Shown here: positions 7,364-17,690 of the stretch, piece by piece
How positions within the stretch are numbered: the first letter of the stretch is position 1
Layout of the letters: each line of letters begins with the position of its first letter
NCBI GenBank assembly: GCA_903914615.1
Contig: CAIWPS010000271.1
Location: 1 to 38,023, forward strand
Direction of reading: 5' to 3'
Length of the DNA: 38,023 nt
Origin: an uncultured beta proteobacterium
GTDB lineage: Bacteria; Pseudomonadota; Gammaproteobacteria; Burkholderiales; Burkholderiaceae_C
The notes under the pieces: model-generated
Seen by the model: only the letters and a program-made list of their open reading frames with translations
What the model was told of the DNA's origin: nothing
Database searches by the model: none
Position numbers and translations under genes: made by a program

Positions 7364-8415
7364 TCGTCCAGGTGGACGCCGATGCCGCGCGCAGCCTGCA
7401 GCAGCGCGTGTTCGGGCGGGACGACGCGGTTGCGGCCCGCCACCTCGTCGAGCGCGACGCTGGTGCAGCGGTCGCCCTGCAGCGCCACCATGCGGCCGAA
7501 CTGGCCGGCCTTGACCAGCTGCGCGGCGTGGTAGCCGAAGCGCGTGGCCAGCACGCGGTCGTAGGCCGTAGGCGAACCGCCGCGCTGGGTATGGCCGAGC
7601 ACGATGCTGCGAACCTCGCTGGCCAGCCGCGGCTGCAGCTGGTGCTGCAAGGCCAGGCTGACGCCGCCCAGGCGCAGCGGGTCGGGGCTGGAGGCCAGCG
7701 TGGCGCGCACCGACAGGCCGGCGCCGCGCTCGTGCGCGCCCTCGGCGATGCAGATCAGCGTCGCACCGCCGTCGGCCTCGCGTTCGCGGCACAGCGCGGC
7801 CACGGCATCGAGGTCGAAGGGCAGCTCGGGGATGAGGATGGCGTCGGCGCCGCCGGCCATGCCGCCTTCGAGCGCGATCCAGCCGGCGTAGCGGCCCATG
7901 GTCTCGGCGATCATCACGCGGCCATGGCTGCGCGCGGTGGTCGACAGGCGGTCCAGCGCCTCGCTGACCACCGCCACCGCACTGTCGAAGCCGAAGGTGC
8001 GCTCGGTGTGCGCGAGGTCGTTGTCGATGGTCTTGGGCACGCCGACCACCGGCAGGCCCAGGGCCTCGAAGCGATGGGCGATGGTCATGGTGCCGTCGCC
8101 GCCGATGGCCACCAGGGCGTCCAGCGCCAGCTCGCGCACGTAGGCCAGGGCCTGCGCCGATGCGTCGCGGCCGCCGCCGACATCGAAGGGGTTGCAGCTG
8201 TTGTCGGTGCCCAGGATGGTGCCGCCCTGGGCCACGATGCCGATGACCTCGGCAGGCCCCAGGCCGCGGGAGCGCCGCTCCAGCAGGCCGCGGAAGCCGC
8301 GCTCGATGCCCGTCACGCGGGCACCGCATTCGCGCTGCAGCGCCAGCGTGACGGCGCGGATGACGGCGTTCAGGCCCGGGCAGTCGCCGCCGCCGGTGAG
8401 GATGCCGATGTGCAT
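7360..8415 (-). CDS. 6-phosphofructokinase, predicted ATP-dependent (Gly/Lys type)
   Basis: A 351-residue PFK family member, phosphorylating fructose 6-phosphate to the 1,6-bisphosphate. The N-terminus MHIGILTGGGDCPGLN is diagnostic. GGDGT places Gly at 108 (E. coli position 104) and PKTIDND places Lys at 128 (E. coli position 124), with catalytic Asp131. By the family rule that Asp at position 104 marks pyrophosphate users, Gly here predicts ATP as phosphate donor, as in the Gly104/Lys124 subgroup. MGRYAGWIAL is the conserved fructose-6-phosphate site. The start lies 7 nt behind the carboxypeptidase stop, so they are probably co-transcribed. PFK is often missing in Burkholderiales, which makes its presence notable. 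Donor specificity is inference. Confidence 0.92.
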   Translation of the reverse strand: MHIGILTGGGDCPGLNAVIRAVTLALQRECGARVTGIERGFRGLLERRSRGLGPAEVIGIVAQGGTILGTDNSCNPFDVGGGRDASAQALAYVRELALDALVAIGGDGTMTIAHRFEALGLPVVGVPKTIDNDLAHTERTFGFDSAVAVVSEALDRLSTTARSHGRVMIAETMGRYAGWIALEGGMAGGADAILIPELPFDLDAVAALCREREADGGATLICIAEGAHERGAGLSVRATLASSPDPLRLGGVSLALQHQLQPRLASEVRSIVLGHTQRGGSPTAYDRVLATRFGYHAAQLVKAGQFGRMVALQGDRCTSVALDEVAGRNRVVPPEHALLQAARGIGVHLDD

Positions 8416-8422
8416 GCGGCCA

Positions 8423-9910
8423 TTAGGCCATCCACGCGGCCACGTCGGCCTTGAGCTGCATCAGGTCGGCCTGCCGCGTGTACATCATGTGGCCGGCGTC
8501 GTAGTAGCGGTGCTGCACGCGCTGGCGCACGTCGGCGGTGATGTCCAGCTGCGCCAGCGACCAGTCGCTGGCGCTGTAGGGCGTGCCCAGGTCGTAGCGG
8601 CCGCTGGCGGCCAGCACCTTCAGGCGCGGGTTGCGGCGCAGCGCGCGCGCCAGGTCGGGGCTGGTGGAGGTGAAGCCCATGCGGCTGGCGTCGCCGCGGT
8701 TCCAGTTCCAGCCCTTGTTGACCTCGCCGCTGATGACCTGGTAGCGCTGTTCGCTGGCCAGGCCCAGGGTGGCGAAGTAGGCCATCGCGGCCATCGTGTA
8801 GGGGCCGGCGATGGCCTCGATGCCGGGGTCGAATTCCCAATCGCGCGTGCGGCTGGCGGCCATCGGCCCGGTGCCGCGCGCCTCGAGGCGGCCGACGATG
8901 AGGCCGCGGTGGCGCAGGGCGTCGAAGAAGTAGGTCTGGTCGCTGATGCGCAGGTTCTTCTCTTCGACGAGCTCGCGCGGCAGGCCGGTGAGTTCGGCGA
9001 TGCGGCGCGCGATGCGTGTGCGCTGCTTGTCGGTCAGCCGCGAGCCGGCCTGCAGCGCGGCCGCGTAGTCGTCCTGCACGAAGGCCTCGGCGGCCTCGCG
9101 CGCGGCTGCCGGCGACGCCGCCTGCGGCCCCTGCAGCAGGCCGTGGTACTGCGAGACGTTGGCGAAGGCCGGCAGGAAGAGCGCATAGGGCAGGTCGTTG
9201 GCAGGCGCGAAGACGATGCTCTGCAGGTCCATCGCGCAGGACACCAGGATGACGCCGCTGAGCACCACGCCCAGTTCCTGCAGCTTGTCGGCCAGGCCGG
9301 CGCCGCGCGTCGTGCCGTAGCTTTCGCCGGCCAGGTAGATGGGCGAGCCCCAGCGCCGGTGGCGCGTCAGCCACAGGCGCATGACCTCGGCCAGGGCGTC
9401 GATGTCGCCGTCGACGCTGAGCATCTTCTTGCGCGCCGCCTCGCTGGCCGTGGCCGACCAGCCGGTGTGCGGCGGGTCGATGAAGACGAGGTCGAAATGC
9501 TCGAACCAGCTGTGCGGGTTGTCTTCCACCGCGTAGGGCGCCACCGGCATGCCCGCGTCGTCGGGCACGACCACCCGCTTGGGGCCCAGCGCGCCCAGGT
9601 GCAGCCAGATCGACGCCGAGCCGGGGCCGCCGTTGAAGGCGAAGCAGACCGGGCGCTGCGCCGGTGCTGCGTCCTTGAGCAGGTAGGCCGTCGTCAGCAC
9701 CGCCGCTTCGGGCTCGCCCGCGGCGCCGTCAAGCCCGCCCGGCGCCACCGGGATGAAGGTGGCGTGGGTCTGGTAGTCGAAGCGCCGGCCCGCCAGCGTC
9801 ACTGCGCCGCTGCTCTGCGCAGCGGGCTGCGCCAGCAGCTTGGCAACATGGTCCTTCAGCCGCTTGGCGGCGTCGTCGGGCGTCGTGGTGGCAGGGGTGG
9901 CGTCGGCCAT
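8423..9910 (-). CDS. S10-family serine carboxypeptidase-like protein
   Basis: A 495-residue alpha/beta-hydrolase of peptidase family S10. The triad is visible: Ser197 in LAGESYGTTRG, Asp440 in GRYDLGTP and His474 in YDAGHMMY. FNGGPGSAS at 92-100 is the oxyanion-hole motif and DPPHTGWS is the matching loop. There is no signal peptide, so the bacterial protein is probably cytoplasmic. The family removes C-terminal residues from peptides. The start ATG at 9910 was chosen because the homologous region begins soon after it; the ribosome binding site is weak. It follows the ammonia-lyase gene by 35 nt and precedes the PFK gene by 7 nt on the same strand, suggesting one transcript linking peptide breakdown with amino-acid deamination. 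Confidence 0.9.
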   Translation of the reverse strand: MADATPATTTPDDAAKRLKDHVAKLLAQPAAQSSGAVTLAGRRFDYQTHATFIPVAPGGLDGAAGEPEAAVLTTAYLLKDAAPAQRPVCFAFNGGPGSASIWLHLGALGPKRVVVPDDAGMPVAPYAVEDNPHSWFEHFDLVFIDPPHTGWSATASEAARKKMLSVDGDIDALAEVMRLWLTRHRRWGSPIYLAGESYGTTRGAGLADKLQELGVVLSGVILVSCAMDLQSIVFAPANDLPYALFLPAFANVSQYHGLLQGPQAASPAAAREAAEAFVQDDYAAALQAGSRLTDKQRTRIARRIAELTGLPRELVEEKNLRISDQTYFFDALRHRGLIVGRLEARGTGPMAASRTRDWEFDPGIEAIAGPYTMAAMAYFATLGLASEQRYQVISGEVNKGWNWNRGDASRMGFTSTSPDLARALRRNPRLKVLAASGRYDLGTPYSASDWSLAQLDITADVRQRVQHRYYDAGHMMYTRQADLMQLKADVAAWMA

Positions 9911-9945
9911 GGCGGCAACTGGATGAAAGTCGAGGTGGGGCGACG

Positions 9946-10935
9946 TTAACCCAGCCTGCCCGCGAGCAGCCCGGCGTGGCGCGCCAGGTCGACGTTGCCG
10001 CCGCTGACGATGACGCCCACGCGCTGCCCGGCAGCGGCCACCACACCCTGCAAGAGCGCCGCTGCGCCCAGGCAGCCGGTGGGCTCGACGACCAGCTTCA
10101 TGCGTTCGGCGAAGAAGCGCATCGTCTCCACCAGCTGCGCGTCGCTGACGGTGACGATGCGCTGCACCAGGCGCTGGATGACCGGGAAGGTGAGCTCGCC
10201 GCTGTGCTGCGTCTGCGCGCCATCGGCGATGGTCTGCGGCGTCTCGATGTGGACGATGCGGCCGGCGGCCAGGCTGCGCTGGGTGTCGTTGCCGGCCTCG
10301 GGCTCGACGCCGACGACGCTGATGCCGGGGCTGGCGTGGTGCGCGGCCACGGCGCAGCCCGAGATCAGCCCGCCGCCGCCGACGCAGACCAGCAGCAGGT
10401 CCAGCGGCCCCGCCTCTTCGATCAACTCGGCGGCCGCGGTGCCCTGCCCCGCCATCACGTGCGGGTGGTCGTAGGGCGGGATCAGCGTCATGCCGCGCTC
10501 GGCGGCCAGGCGTGCGCCGATGGCCTCGCGGTCTTCGGTGTAGCGGTCGTAGAGCACGACCTCGCTGCCCGGCTGACCCCGCTGGTATTCGCGCGTCGCC
10601 GCCAGCTTGGCGGCCGGCGAGTCGTGCGGCATCACGATCACCGAAGGCATGCCCAGCAGCCGCGCCGACAGCGCGATGGCCTGGGCGTGGTTCCCCGAGG
10701 AAAAGGCGATGACGCCGGCGCGCCGCTGCGCGGGGGAGAACTGCGCCAGCGCGTTGTAGGCACCGCGGAACTTGAAGGCGCCCATGCGCTGGAAGTTCTC
10801 GCACTTGAAGAAGACCTTTGCGCCGGTGGCGGCGTCGGCCGTGCGCGAGGTCAGCACCGGCGTGCGATGCGCGACGCCGCGCAGCCGGCCGGCCGCAGCT
10901 GCGATGTCCTGGGGCGTGATGGCGAGGGCGGTCAT
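9946..10935 (-). CDS. PLP-dependent threonine/serine dehydratase-like (hydroxyaspartate ammonia-lyase type)
   Basis: A 329-residue fold-type II PLP enzyme. Lys55 in GAFKFRGAYN is the Schiff-base lysine, FKCENFQ precedes it, SSGNHAQA is the substrate-carboxylate loop and VGGGGLISG binds the PLP phosphate. It lacks the C-terminal ACT regulatory domain of biosynthetic IlvA. The segment HRTPVLTSRT followed by GAKVFFKCENFQR is closest, from memory, to the SRY1-like group that includes threo-3-hydroxy-L-aspartate ammonia-lyases and serine racemases. Enzymes of this group eliminate water and ammonia from beta-hydroxy amino acids. The start ATG overlaps the dioxygenase stop (ATGA), so it is probably translationally coupled to an enzyme that could make its substrate. 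Substrate identity is inference. Confidence 0.9.
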   Translation of the reverse strand: MTALAITPQDIAAAAGRLRGVAHRTPVLTSRTADAATGAKVFFKCENFQRMGAFKFRGAYNALAQFSPAQRRAGVIAFSSGNHAQAIALSARLLGMPSVIVMPHDSPAAKLAATREYQRGQPGSEVVLYDRYTEDREAIGARLAAERGMTLIPPYDHPHVMAGQGTAAAELIEEAGPLDLLLVCVGGGGLISGCAVAAHHASPGISVVGVEPEAGNDTQRSLAAGRIVHIETPQTIADGAQTQHSGELTFPVIQRLVQRIVTVSDAQLVETMRFFAERMKLVVEPTGCLGAAALLQGVVAAAGQRVGVIVSGGNVDLARHAGLLAGRLG

Positions 10936-11684
10936 GGCGATGGCGGTTCGGCGGGGCCCTGGAAGCCACCGCGCCTGAAGGTCAGCACCAACGTGTCGCG
11001 CCAGGCCGGCGCGGCCGCGTCCAGGGGCTGGATGGGCGTGGTCTCGTGGATGACGCGTTCGTCGTCCAGCAGCAGGGCGCTGAAGGGTTCGCGCAGCGTG
11101 AAGCGCACCCCCTGCGGGCCGCGGGCATCGAAGACCCGTGTCTCGCCGCCCTTGACGTTGTGGCGGTCGACCATCAGCACCACCACCAGGTCGACGCCGT
11201 CGCGGTGCGCGCCCTCGGGCGTGGGGCGGCCGATGCCGTCGGTGGTGTCGATGCGGAAGGGATGCGCCTCGACGTACCAGTCGGCGGGCCCGCGCAGCGC
11301 CGTGGCCACGCCGGCCAGGCCGAGCAGCAGCCGTGCCCAGGCCGGGTCCTGCGCCAGCGCGGGCGGCAGCGGTTCGAACCAGCGCTGGATGCCGCCATGC
11401 AGGGCGTTGTATTCCACAGGCTGCCAGTGGGCCCGGTGCGCCACCGCCTGCAGCGTGTTCCCCCGGACGACGAAGCAGCCGTGGCAGCGGCGCCGGTAGC
11501 GGCCGCCGTCGCGCAGGTGGGCGTCGGGCGGCAGGTCGGGCCACAGCGGCTGCCAGGCCAGCAGCGCGCGCAGGGGCAGCTCGCAGAGCCTGGCCAGGTC
11601 GGCGGCCGGAGTCACGGCCCAGCCGGCGGCGCCGAGCTGCGCCGGCAGGTCGGCCAGGGCGGTGAGCGGGGGTGTGGGATGCAT
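10932..11684 (-). CDS. 2-oxoglutarate/Fe(II) dioxygenase, PF10014-like (amino-acid hydroxylase family)
   Basis: A 250-residue protein with the metal triad His160-x-Asp162 in EGAHRDGVD and His213 in VIHETTP, and a late basic strand TLVLTFRR that could bind 2-oxoglutarate. The spacing and the segment VDLVVVLMVDRHNVKGGET match the 2OG-Fe dioxygenase family PF10014, whose known members include the Bacillus L-isoleucine 4-hydroxylase and relatives acting on free aliphatic amino acids. It heads a minus-strand set. Its TGA overlaps the ATG of the ammonia-lyase gene, followed by a carboxypeptidase and PFK. The upstream region (11685-11793) holds an AT-rich patch, but I cannot define a convincing promoter. 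The family call is reasonably sure; the substrate is unknown. Confidence 0.8.
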   Translation of the reverse strand: MHPTPPLTALADLPAQLGAAGWAVTPAADLARLCELPLRALLAWQPLWPDLPPDAHLRDGGRYRRRCHGCFVVRGNTLQAVAHRAHWQPVEYNALHGGIQRWFEPLPPALAQDPAWARLLLGLAGVATALRGPADWYVEAHPFRIDTTDGIGRPTPEGAHRDGVDLVVVLMVDRHNVKGGETRVFDARGPQGVRFTLREPFSALLLDDERVIHETTPIQPLDAAAPAWRDTLVLTFRRGGFQGPAEPPSP

Positions 11685-11793
11685 GAGGGAATGCGCAGGA
11701 GCGGGAAATCAATTCATTTTTTTGGGGACCTCTCCCCAGAAGACTGTCAGCCCCGTGGTGGCTGGCGCCGTTAACCTGGGTACGAGTCGCCCC

Positions 11794-12024
11794 ATGCCCA
11801 TGAACCCCTGCACCCGCCAGCAGCCCGATTCCCGCCATCTGGTCGAGATCATCGAACTCAAGTGGCTGCTCGCCGGCCACGGCATCCACGTGCACGTGGA
11901 ACAGCTGCAGACCGACCCGGAGTATGCCCGCCGCACCCTGGACCGCGCCGCCGCCGTGCCCAACACGGCGCTGCACGAAGTGGCTGCGCGGCTGCGCCTC
12001 GGGCTGGGCTTGAACGCGGGCTGA
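11794..12024 (+). CDS. Small conserved-type hypothetical protein (76 aa)
   Basis: The frame encodes 76 residues with a mixed charged and hydrophobic composition that looks protein-like: HLVEIIELKWLLAGHGIHVH and a following helix rich in Ala, Arg and Leu. No known domain is recognised. It has no signal peptide or membrane segment; two or three helices are likely. An internal ATG at 11800 is an equally possible start. A TAACCT hexamer at 11771-11776 could be a -10. It is divergent from the dioxygenase gene, with 109 bp between the starts. Function unknown. Confidence 0.6.
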   Translation: MPMNPCTRQQPDSRHLVEIIELKWLLAGHGIHVHVEQLQTDPEYARRTLDRAAAVPNTALHEVAARLRLGLGLNAG

Positions 12025-12036
12025 GCGCGGCTTGAA

Positions 12037-12057
12037 CGCGGGCCAAAGGCGCCCGCG
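12037..12057 (+). terminator. GC hairpin after the small hypothetical gene
   Basis: CGCGGGC (12037-12043) pairs with GCCCGCG (12051-12057) over a 7-nt loop, 12 nt after the stop. No T-tract follows. The 5' arm is part of a 15-bp direct repeat (12007-12021 and 12029-12043) that spans the end of the coding region. Terminator activity is uncertain. Confidence 0.3.
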
Positions 12058-12122
12058 CGGCCGGCCACCGGGCGTACCATCGGCACCGCTCGGCCGCGTG
12101 GCGCGGCCACCGGAGGCCCGCG

Positions 12123-13340
12123 ATGCCCAAGCTGCCTGTCCGTTCCGCCCACCACGCCGGCGACGCCCAGCTCGCATCCTGGACAGGCCTGCTCTGCCTG
12201 GCCGCCCTGTGCGCGGTGCTGGCCGGCTGCGCCAGCCAGCCACCGGCCGGCGCCCGGAGCACCGCAGCCCTGCTGCACGACGAATACTTTCCCGAGGCCG
12301 CCGCGCCGGTCGCGGCGGACGATGTCTTTGCGCTCAGCCCGGCCATGCGCCAGTACGCCGACGCCGAACTGGGTCATGGCAACCCTTCGCACGACCCGCG
12401 CCGCGCCCTCATCGAGGCCCTCTACGGCCATGGCCAGCTGCGCCTGGAATACGACGCCGGCGCCACCCGCAACGCCGCCCAGGCCTTCGAGGCGCGGGCA
12501 GGCAACTGCCTGTCGCTGGTCATCATGTCGGCGGCCTTCGCCAAGTACCTCGACCTGCCGGTGAGCTTCCAGAGCGTGGCCGTGGACGAGCTCTACACGC
12601 GCAGCGGCGGCCTCACGCTGGCCAGCGGCCATGTCAACCTGGTGCTCGGCCGCGTGCCGGGGCGGCGCATCATCGCCCAGTCGGTGCCCGAAGAGCTGGT
12701 CGTCGACTTCCTTCCCGGCGCCGAGCTGCGCGGCATGCGCGGGCTGCCGCTGCAGGAAGCCACGGTGACCGCGATGTACATGAACAACCGCGCTGCCGAG
12801 AACCTGGCGGCGGGCCGGCTGGACGAAAGCTACCGCTGGGCGCGCGCCGCCGTGCTTCAGGACCCGGGCCTGCACAACGCCCTCAACACGCTGGCCGTGG
12901 TCTACCTGCGCAGCGGCCACCCGGGCGCGGCCGAGGCGGCGCTGCAGCAGGTGCTGCTGCGCGAGCCCGAGAACGTCAGCGCGCTGTCCAACCTCGCCGG
13001 CCTGCTGGCACACGCCGGCCGCGCCGCCGAGGCCCAGGCCGTGCAGGCCCGGCTGGCACGGGTGCAGCCCATCCCGCCCTTCCGCGACTTCGACCTCGGC
13101 CGCCGCGCCATGGACGAAGGCGACTTCCGCCAGGCGCGCGAGCTCTTCGCGCGCGAACTGCGCCGCCAGCCCTACCAGCCCGAGGTGCATTTCTGGGCTG
13201 CGCTGGCCGACTACCGGCTGGGCGACAATGACCGTGCCGCGCGGCACCTGCGCGAGGCGGTGGACAACAGCACCACGCCCGGCGCCCAGGCGCTGTACGC
13301 CGCCAAACTGGAACGGCTGCGCGCCCTGCGCTCGCAATAG
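12123..13340 (+). CDS. Lipoprotein with transglutaminase-like domain and TPR repeats
   Basis: A 405-residue exported protein. The signal peptide has a hydrophobic core at about 20-33 and lipobox LAGC, making Cys36 the lipidated residue. A papain/transglutaminase-like module follows at about 95-200, with candidate triad Cys129 (AGNCLSL), His170 (SGHVNLVLG) and Asp195 (VVDFLPG). The second half (about 215-400) holds roughly four TPR-type helix pairs, including VYLRSGHPGAAEAALQQVL and FWAALADYRLGDNDRAARHL. It is probably anchored in the outer or inner membrane facing the periplasm, as an assembly or processing factor. The start is supported by GGAGG about 6 nt upstream. A TACCAT hexamer at 12075-12080 could be the -10. 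Substrate unknown. Confidence 0.85.
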   Translation: MPKLPVRSAHHAGDAQLASWTGLLCLAALCAVLAGCASQPPAGARSTAALLHDEYFPEAAAPVAADDVFALSPAMRQYADAELGHGNPSHDPRRALIEALYGHGQLRLEYDAGATRNAAQAFEARAGNCLSLVIMSAAFAKYLDLPVSFQSVAVDELYTRSGGLTLASGHVNLVLGRVPGRRIIAQSVPEELVVDFLPGAELRGMRGLPLQEATVTAMYMNNRAAENLAAGRLDESYRWARAAVLQDPGLHNALNTLAVVYLRSGHPGAAEAALQQVLLREPENVSALSNLAGLLAHAGRAAEAQAVQARLARVQPIPPFRDFDLGRRAMDEGDFRQARELFARELRRQPYQPEVHFWAALADYRLGDNDRAARHLREAVDNSTTPGAQALYAAKLERLRALRSQ

Positions 13341-13424
13341 CGCCGACCGGGCGCATGCCGCCCGGCCCGACGTGAACAACACCCCGCACCGGGCGCGCTG
13401 CGCCGGGTTAGCCTTCGCCCCCGC

Positions 13425-14111
13425 ATGAACCCCGCCAAGAAACCCAACCCCCTGCTGGAAATCGGCGTCACGATCCTCGTGCCGGCGCTGATCCTGATGA
13501 AGCTCAGCGGTGAGAACCACCTGGGCAACCTGCGCGCGCTGCTGGTGGCGCTGGCCTTTCCGCTCGGCTGGGGCCTGTGGGACGGCTGGCGGCGGCGCAA
13601 GCTGAACTGGCTCAGCGTGCTGGGCGTGGTCAGCACGCTGCTCACCGGCGGCATCGGCCTGCTGGCACTCGACGCCTTCTGGCTCGCCGTCAAGGAAGCC
13701 GCCGTGCCCGGGCTCATCGGCCTCGTCATCCTGGGCTCGACCTGGACGCGCACGCCGCTCATCCGCCTGCTCGTCTTCAACGCCACGCTGTTCGACGTCG
13801 ACCGCGTGCACAAGGCGCTCGAGGAAAAGCGCAATGTCGAGCTCTTCGAGCAGCGGCTGCGCGGCGCCACCGTGATGCTGGCCGCCACCTTCTTCTTCTC
13901 CGCGGTGGGCAACTTCATCCTCACGCGCTGGATCGTCAGCAGCCCCGCCGGCACCACCGCCTTCAACGAGGAACTGGGCCGCCTGACGCTGCTGAGCTAC
14001 CCCATCATCGCCGTGCCCTCGATGGTCATGATGATGGGCCTGATGTTCTGGCTGGCCCGCGGCGCCAAGGCCCTGACCGGGCTGGACCTGGGGGACATGC
14101 TGCAGGGCTAG
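13425..14111 (+). CDS. VC0807-family integral membrane protein
   Basis: A 228-residue protein of about six transmembrane helices. The N-terminus LLEIGVTILVPALILMKLSG, the segment VALAFPLGWGLWDG and the Pro-Ala-Gly-Thr loop (SSPAGTTAFNEELGRLT) are characteristic of the VC0807 family of unknown function. Charged conserved residues lie in the cytoplasmic loop FDVDRVHKALEEK. The start ATG is preceded by TAGCCT ending 10 nt upstream and has no Shine-Dalgarno sequence. A strong hairpin follows the stop. Membrane location is clear; the role is not known. Confidence 0.85.
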   Translation: MNPAKKPNPLLEIGVTILVPALILMKLSGENHLGNLRALLVALAFPLGWGLWDGWRRRKLNWLSVLGVVSTLLTGGIGLLALDAFWLAVKEAAVPGLIGLVILGSTWTRTPLIRLLVFNATLFDVDRVHKALEEKRNVELFEQRLRGATVMLAATFFFSAVGNFILTRWIVSSPAGTTAFNEELGRLTLLSYPIIAVPSMVMMMGLMFWLARGAKALTGLDLGDMLQG

Positions 14112-14118
14112 GCTGCGG

Positions 14119-14140
14119 CGGCACCCCAAAGCGGGTGCCG
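14119..14140 (+). terminator. 8-bp hairpin after the VC0807-family gene
   Basis: CGGCACCC (14119-14126) pairs perfectly with GGGTGCCG (14133-14140) over a 6-nt loop, 7 nt beyond the stop codon. It lacks a T-tract, so any termination would be imperfect or Rho-assisted. A TATCAT hexamer at 14159-14164 just after it may be the -10 for the hybrid kinase gene. Confidence 0.4.
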
Positions 14141-14278
14141 CGCGGCGGGCGGCGCCGTTATCATCGGCGGCAGTTCCGGCGCAGCGTCACCCCAGGCACG
14201 GCCACCGATGCCTGTCGCCGCCCGGCCTGGCCGAAGGGCCTTGCAGAACGCGTCCGCAGAGGCGCCGTCTGCCCACCC

Positions 14279-14284
14279 AGGAAG
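14279..14284 (+). promoter_or_regulatory. Shine-Dalgarno site that fixes a TTG start
   Basis: AGGAAG lies 6 nt before TTG 14291, in frame with the hybrid kinase. No ATG or GTG occurs in that frame between the upstream region and the first transmembrane helix, so this site is the main evidence for the start. Confidence 0.6.
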
Positions 14285-14290
14285 CCCGCC

Positions 14291-16588
<2,298 letters not shown>

Positions 16589-17638
16589 CTACAGGATGAT
16601 CGGTTCAGGCTCGAGACGGATGCCGAAGCGGCCGTAGACGCTTTCCTGGATCGCCCGTGCCAGCGTCACGACCTCGGCCCCGCTGGCCCCGCCGCGGTTG
16701 ACCAGCACCAGCGCCTGGCGTTCGTAGACGCCGGCGCGGCCCACGGTCTTGCCTTTCCAGCCGCAGGCGTCGATGAGCCAGCCGGCCGCCAGCTTGATGC
16801 TGCCGTCGGCCATCGGGTAGTGCACGATCTCGGGGTCGCGGCCGATGATGTCGCGGCACTGCTCGGGGCTGACCACCGGGTTCTTGAAGAAGCTGCCGGC
16901 ATTGCCGACGAGCGCCGGGTCGGGCAGCTTGGCGCGGCGGATGGCGCAGACCCAGTCGAACACCGTGCGCGCGTCGGGCCGGGCGTTGCCGGTGTCGGCG
17001 ATCTTGCGTTCCAGGTCCAGGTAGCCCAGCACCGGCTGCCAGGGCCGCGGCAGGCGCAGCCGCACGCGCGTGATCACCGACTTGCCGGCCAGGCCGCCGA
17101 AGCCGGCCTGCTTGAAGACGCTGTCGCGGTAGCCGAAGCGGCAGGCCGCGGCGTCCAGCGTCACGCTGCGGCCGGTCACCAGGTCCACCGCATCCAGCGA
17201 GTCGAAGCGGTCCTTGAGCTCGACGCCGTAGGCGCCGATGTTCTGCACCGGCGCGGCGCCCACCGAGCCCGGGATCAGCGCCAGGTTCTCCAGCCCCGGC
17301 CAGCCCTGCTCGATGGTCCACGCCACCAGGGCGTGCCAGGACTCGCCGGCCCCGGCCTCGACGATCCAGGCATCGGCCTTCTCGCGCAGCAGGCGCAGGC
17401 CGGCGATCTCGACCTTCAGCACCACGCTGTCGATGTCGCGCGTCAGCACCACGTTGCTGCCACCGCCGAGCACGAACTTCGGCGCCACGCCGTAGTCGGG
17501 ATGGTCGACGACGCGCCGAACGTCGGCCTCGCTGCGCAGGCGCACCAGCGTGCGCGCCACGGCGGGCAGGCCGAAGCTGTTGTGCTCGCGCAGGCTGGCA
17601 CGGTGTTGGACGTCGAGTGGCACCGGGGTCGTCGGCAT
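16589..17638 (-). CDS. murB: UDP-N-acetylenolpyruvoylglucosamine reductase
   Basis: MurB (349 residues from 17638) reduces UDP-GlcNAc-enolpyruvate to UDP-MurNAc with NADPH and FAD, the second committed step of peptidoglycan synthesis. [12 protein letters not shown] is the FAD-binding motif, [20 protein letters not shown] is the family core, and [10 protein letters not shown] carries the catalytic Ser. The C-terminal part is of the longer E. coli-like (type I) form, ending in LEPEPIIL. Another ATG at 17656 would add six residues. I prefer 17638 because GAAAAT sits 6 nt upstream, a -10-like position found before other genes here. It is divergent from yajQ with about 50 bp between the starts, a common neighbourhood in Burkholderiales. 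Confidence 0.95.
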   Translation of the reverse strand: MPTTPVPLDVQHRASLREHNSFGLPAVARTLVRLRSEADVRRVVDHPDYGVAPKFVLGGGSNVVLTRDIDSVVLKVEIAGLRLLREKADAWIVEAGAGESWHALVAWTIEQGWPGLENLALIPGSVGAAPVQNIGAYGVELKDRFDSLDAVDLVTGRSVTLDAAACRFGYRDSVFKQAGFGGLAGKSVITRVRLRLPRPWQPVLGYLDLERKIADTGNARPDARTVFDWVCAIRRAKLPDPALVGNAGSFFKNPVVSPEQCRDIIGRDPEIVHYPMADGSIKLAAGWLIDACGWKGKTVGRAGVYERQALVLVNRGGASGAEVVTLARAIQESVYGRFGIRLEPEPIIL

Positions 17639-17690
17639 CGGTCGATTTTCGGGCATATTCGGGTCGTCCCCGTGCCTTTCGATTGCCTCC

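Noticed and set aside
11717-11737. T7 tract next to a GGGGA/TCCCC hairpin, resembling a terminator
   Set aside because: The T-tract comes before the hairpin on the plus strand and becomes an A-tract after it on the minus strand, so neither direction gives an intrinsic terminator. It may be part of a promoter region.
13577-14290. Upstream extension of the hybrid kinase frame
   Set aside because: It runs through the VC0807 gene in another frame and has no start with a ribosome site. TTG 14291 with AGGAAG is better.
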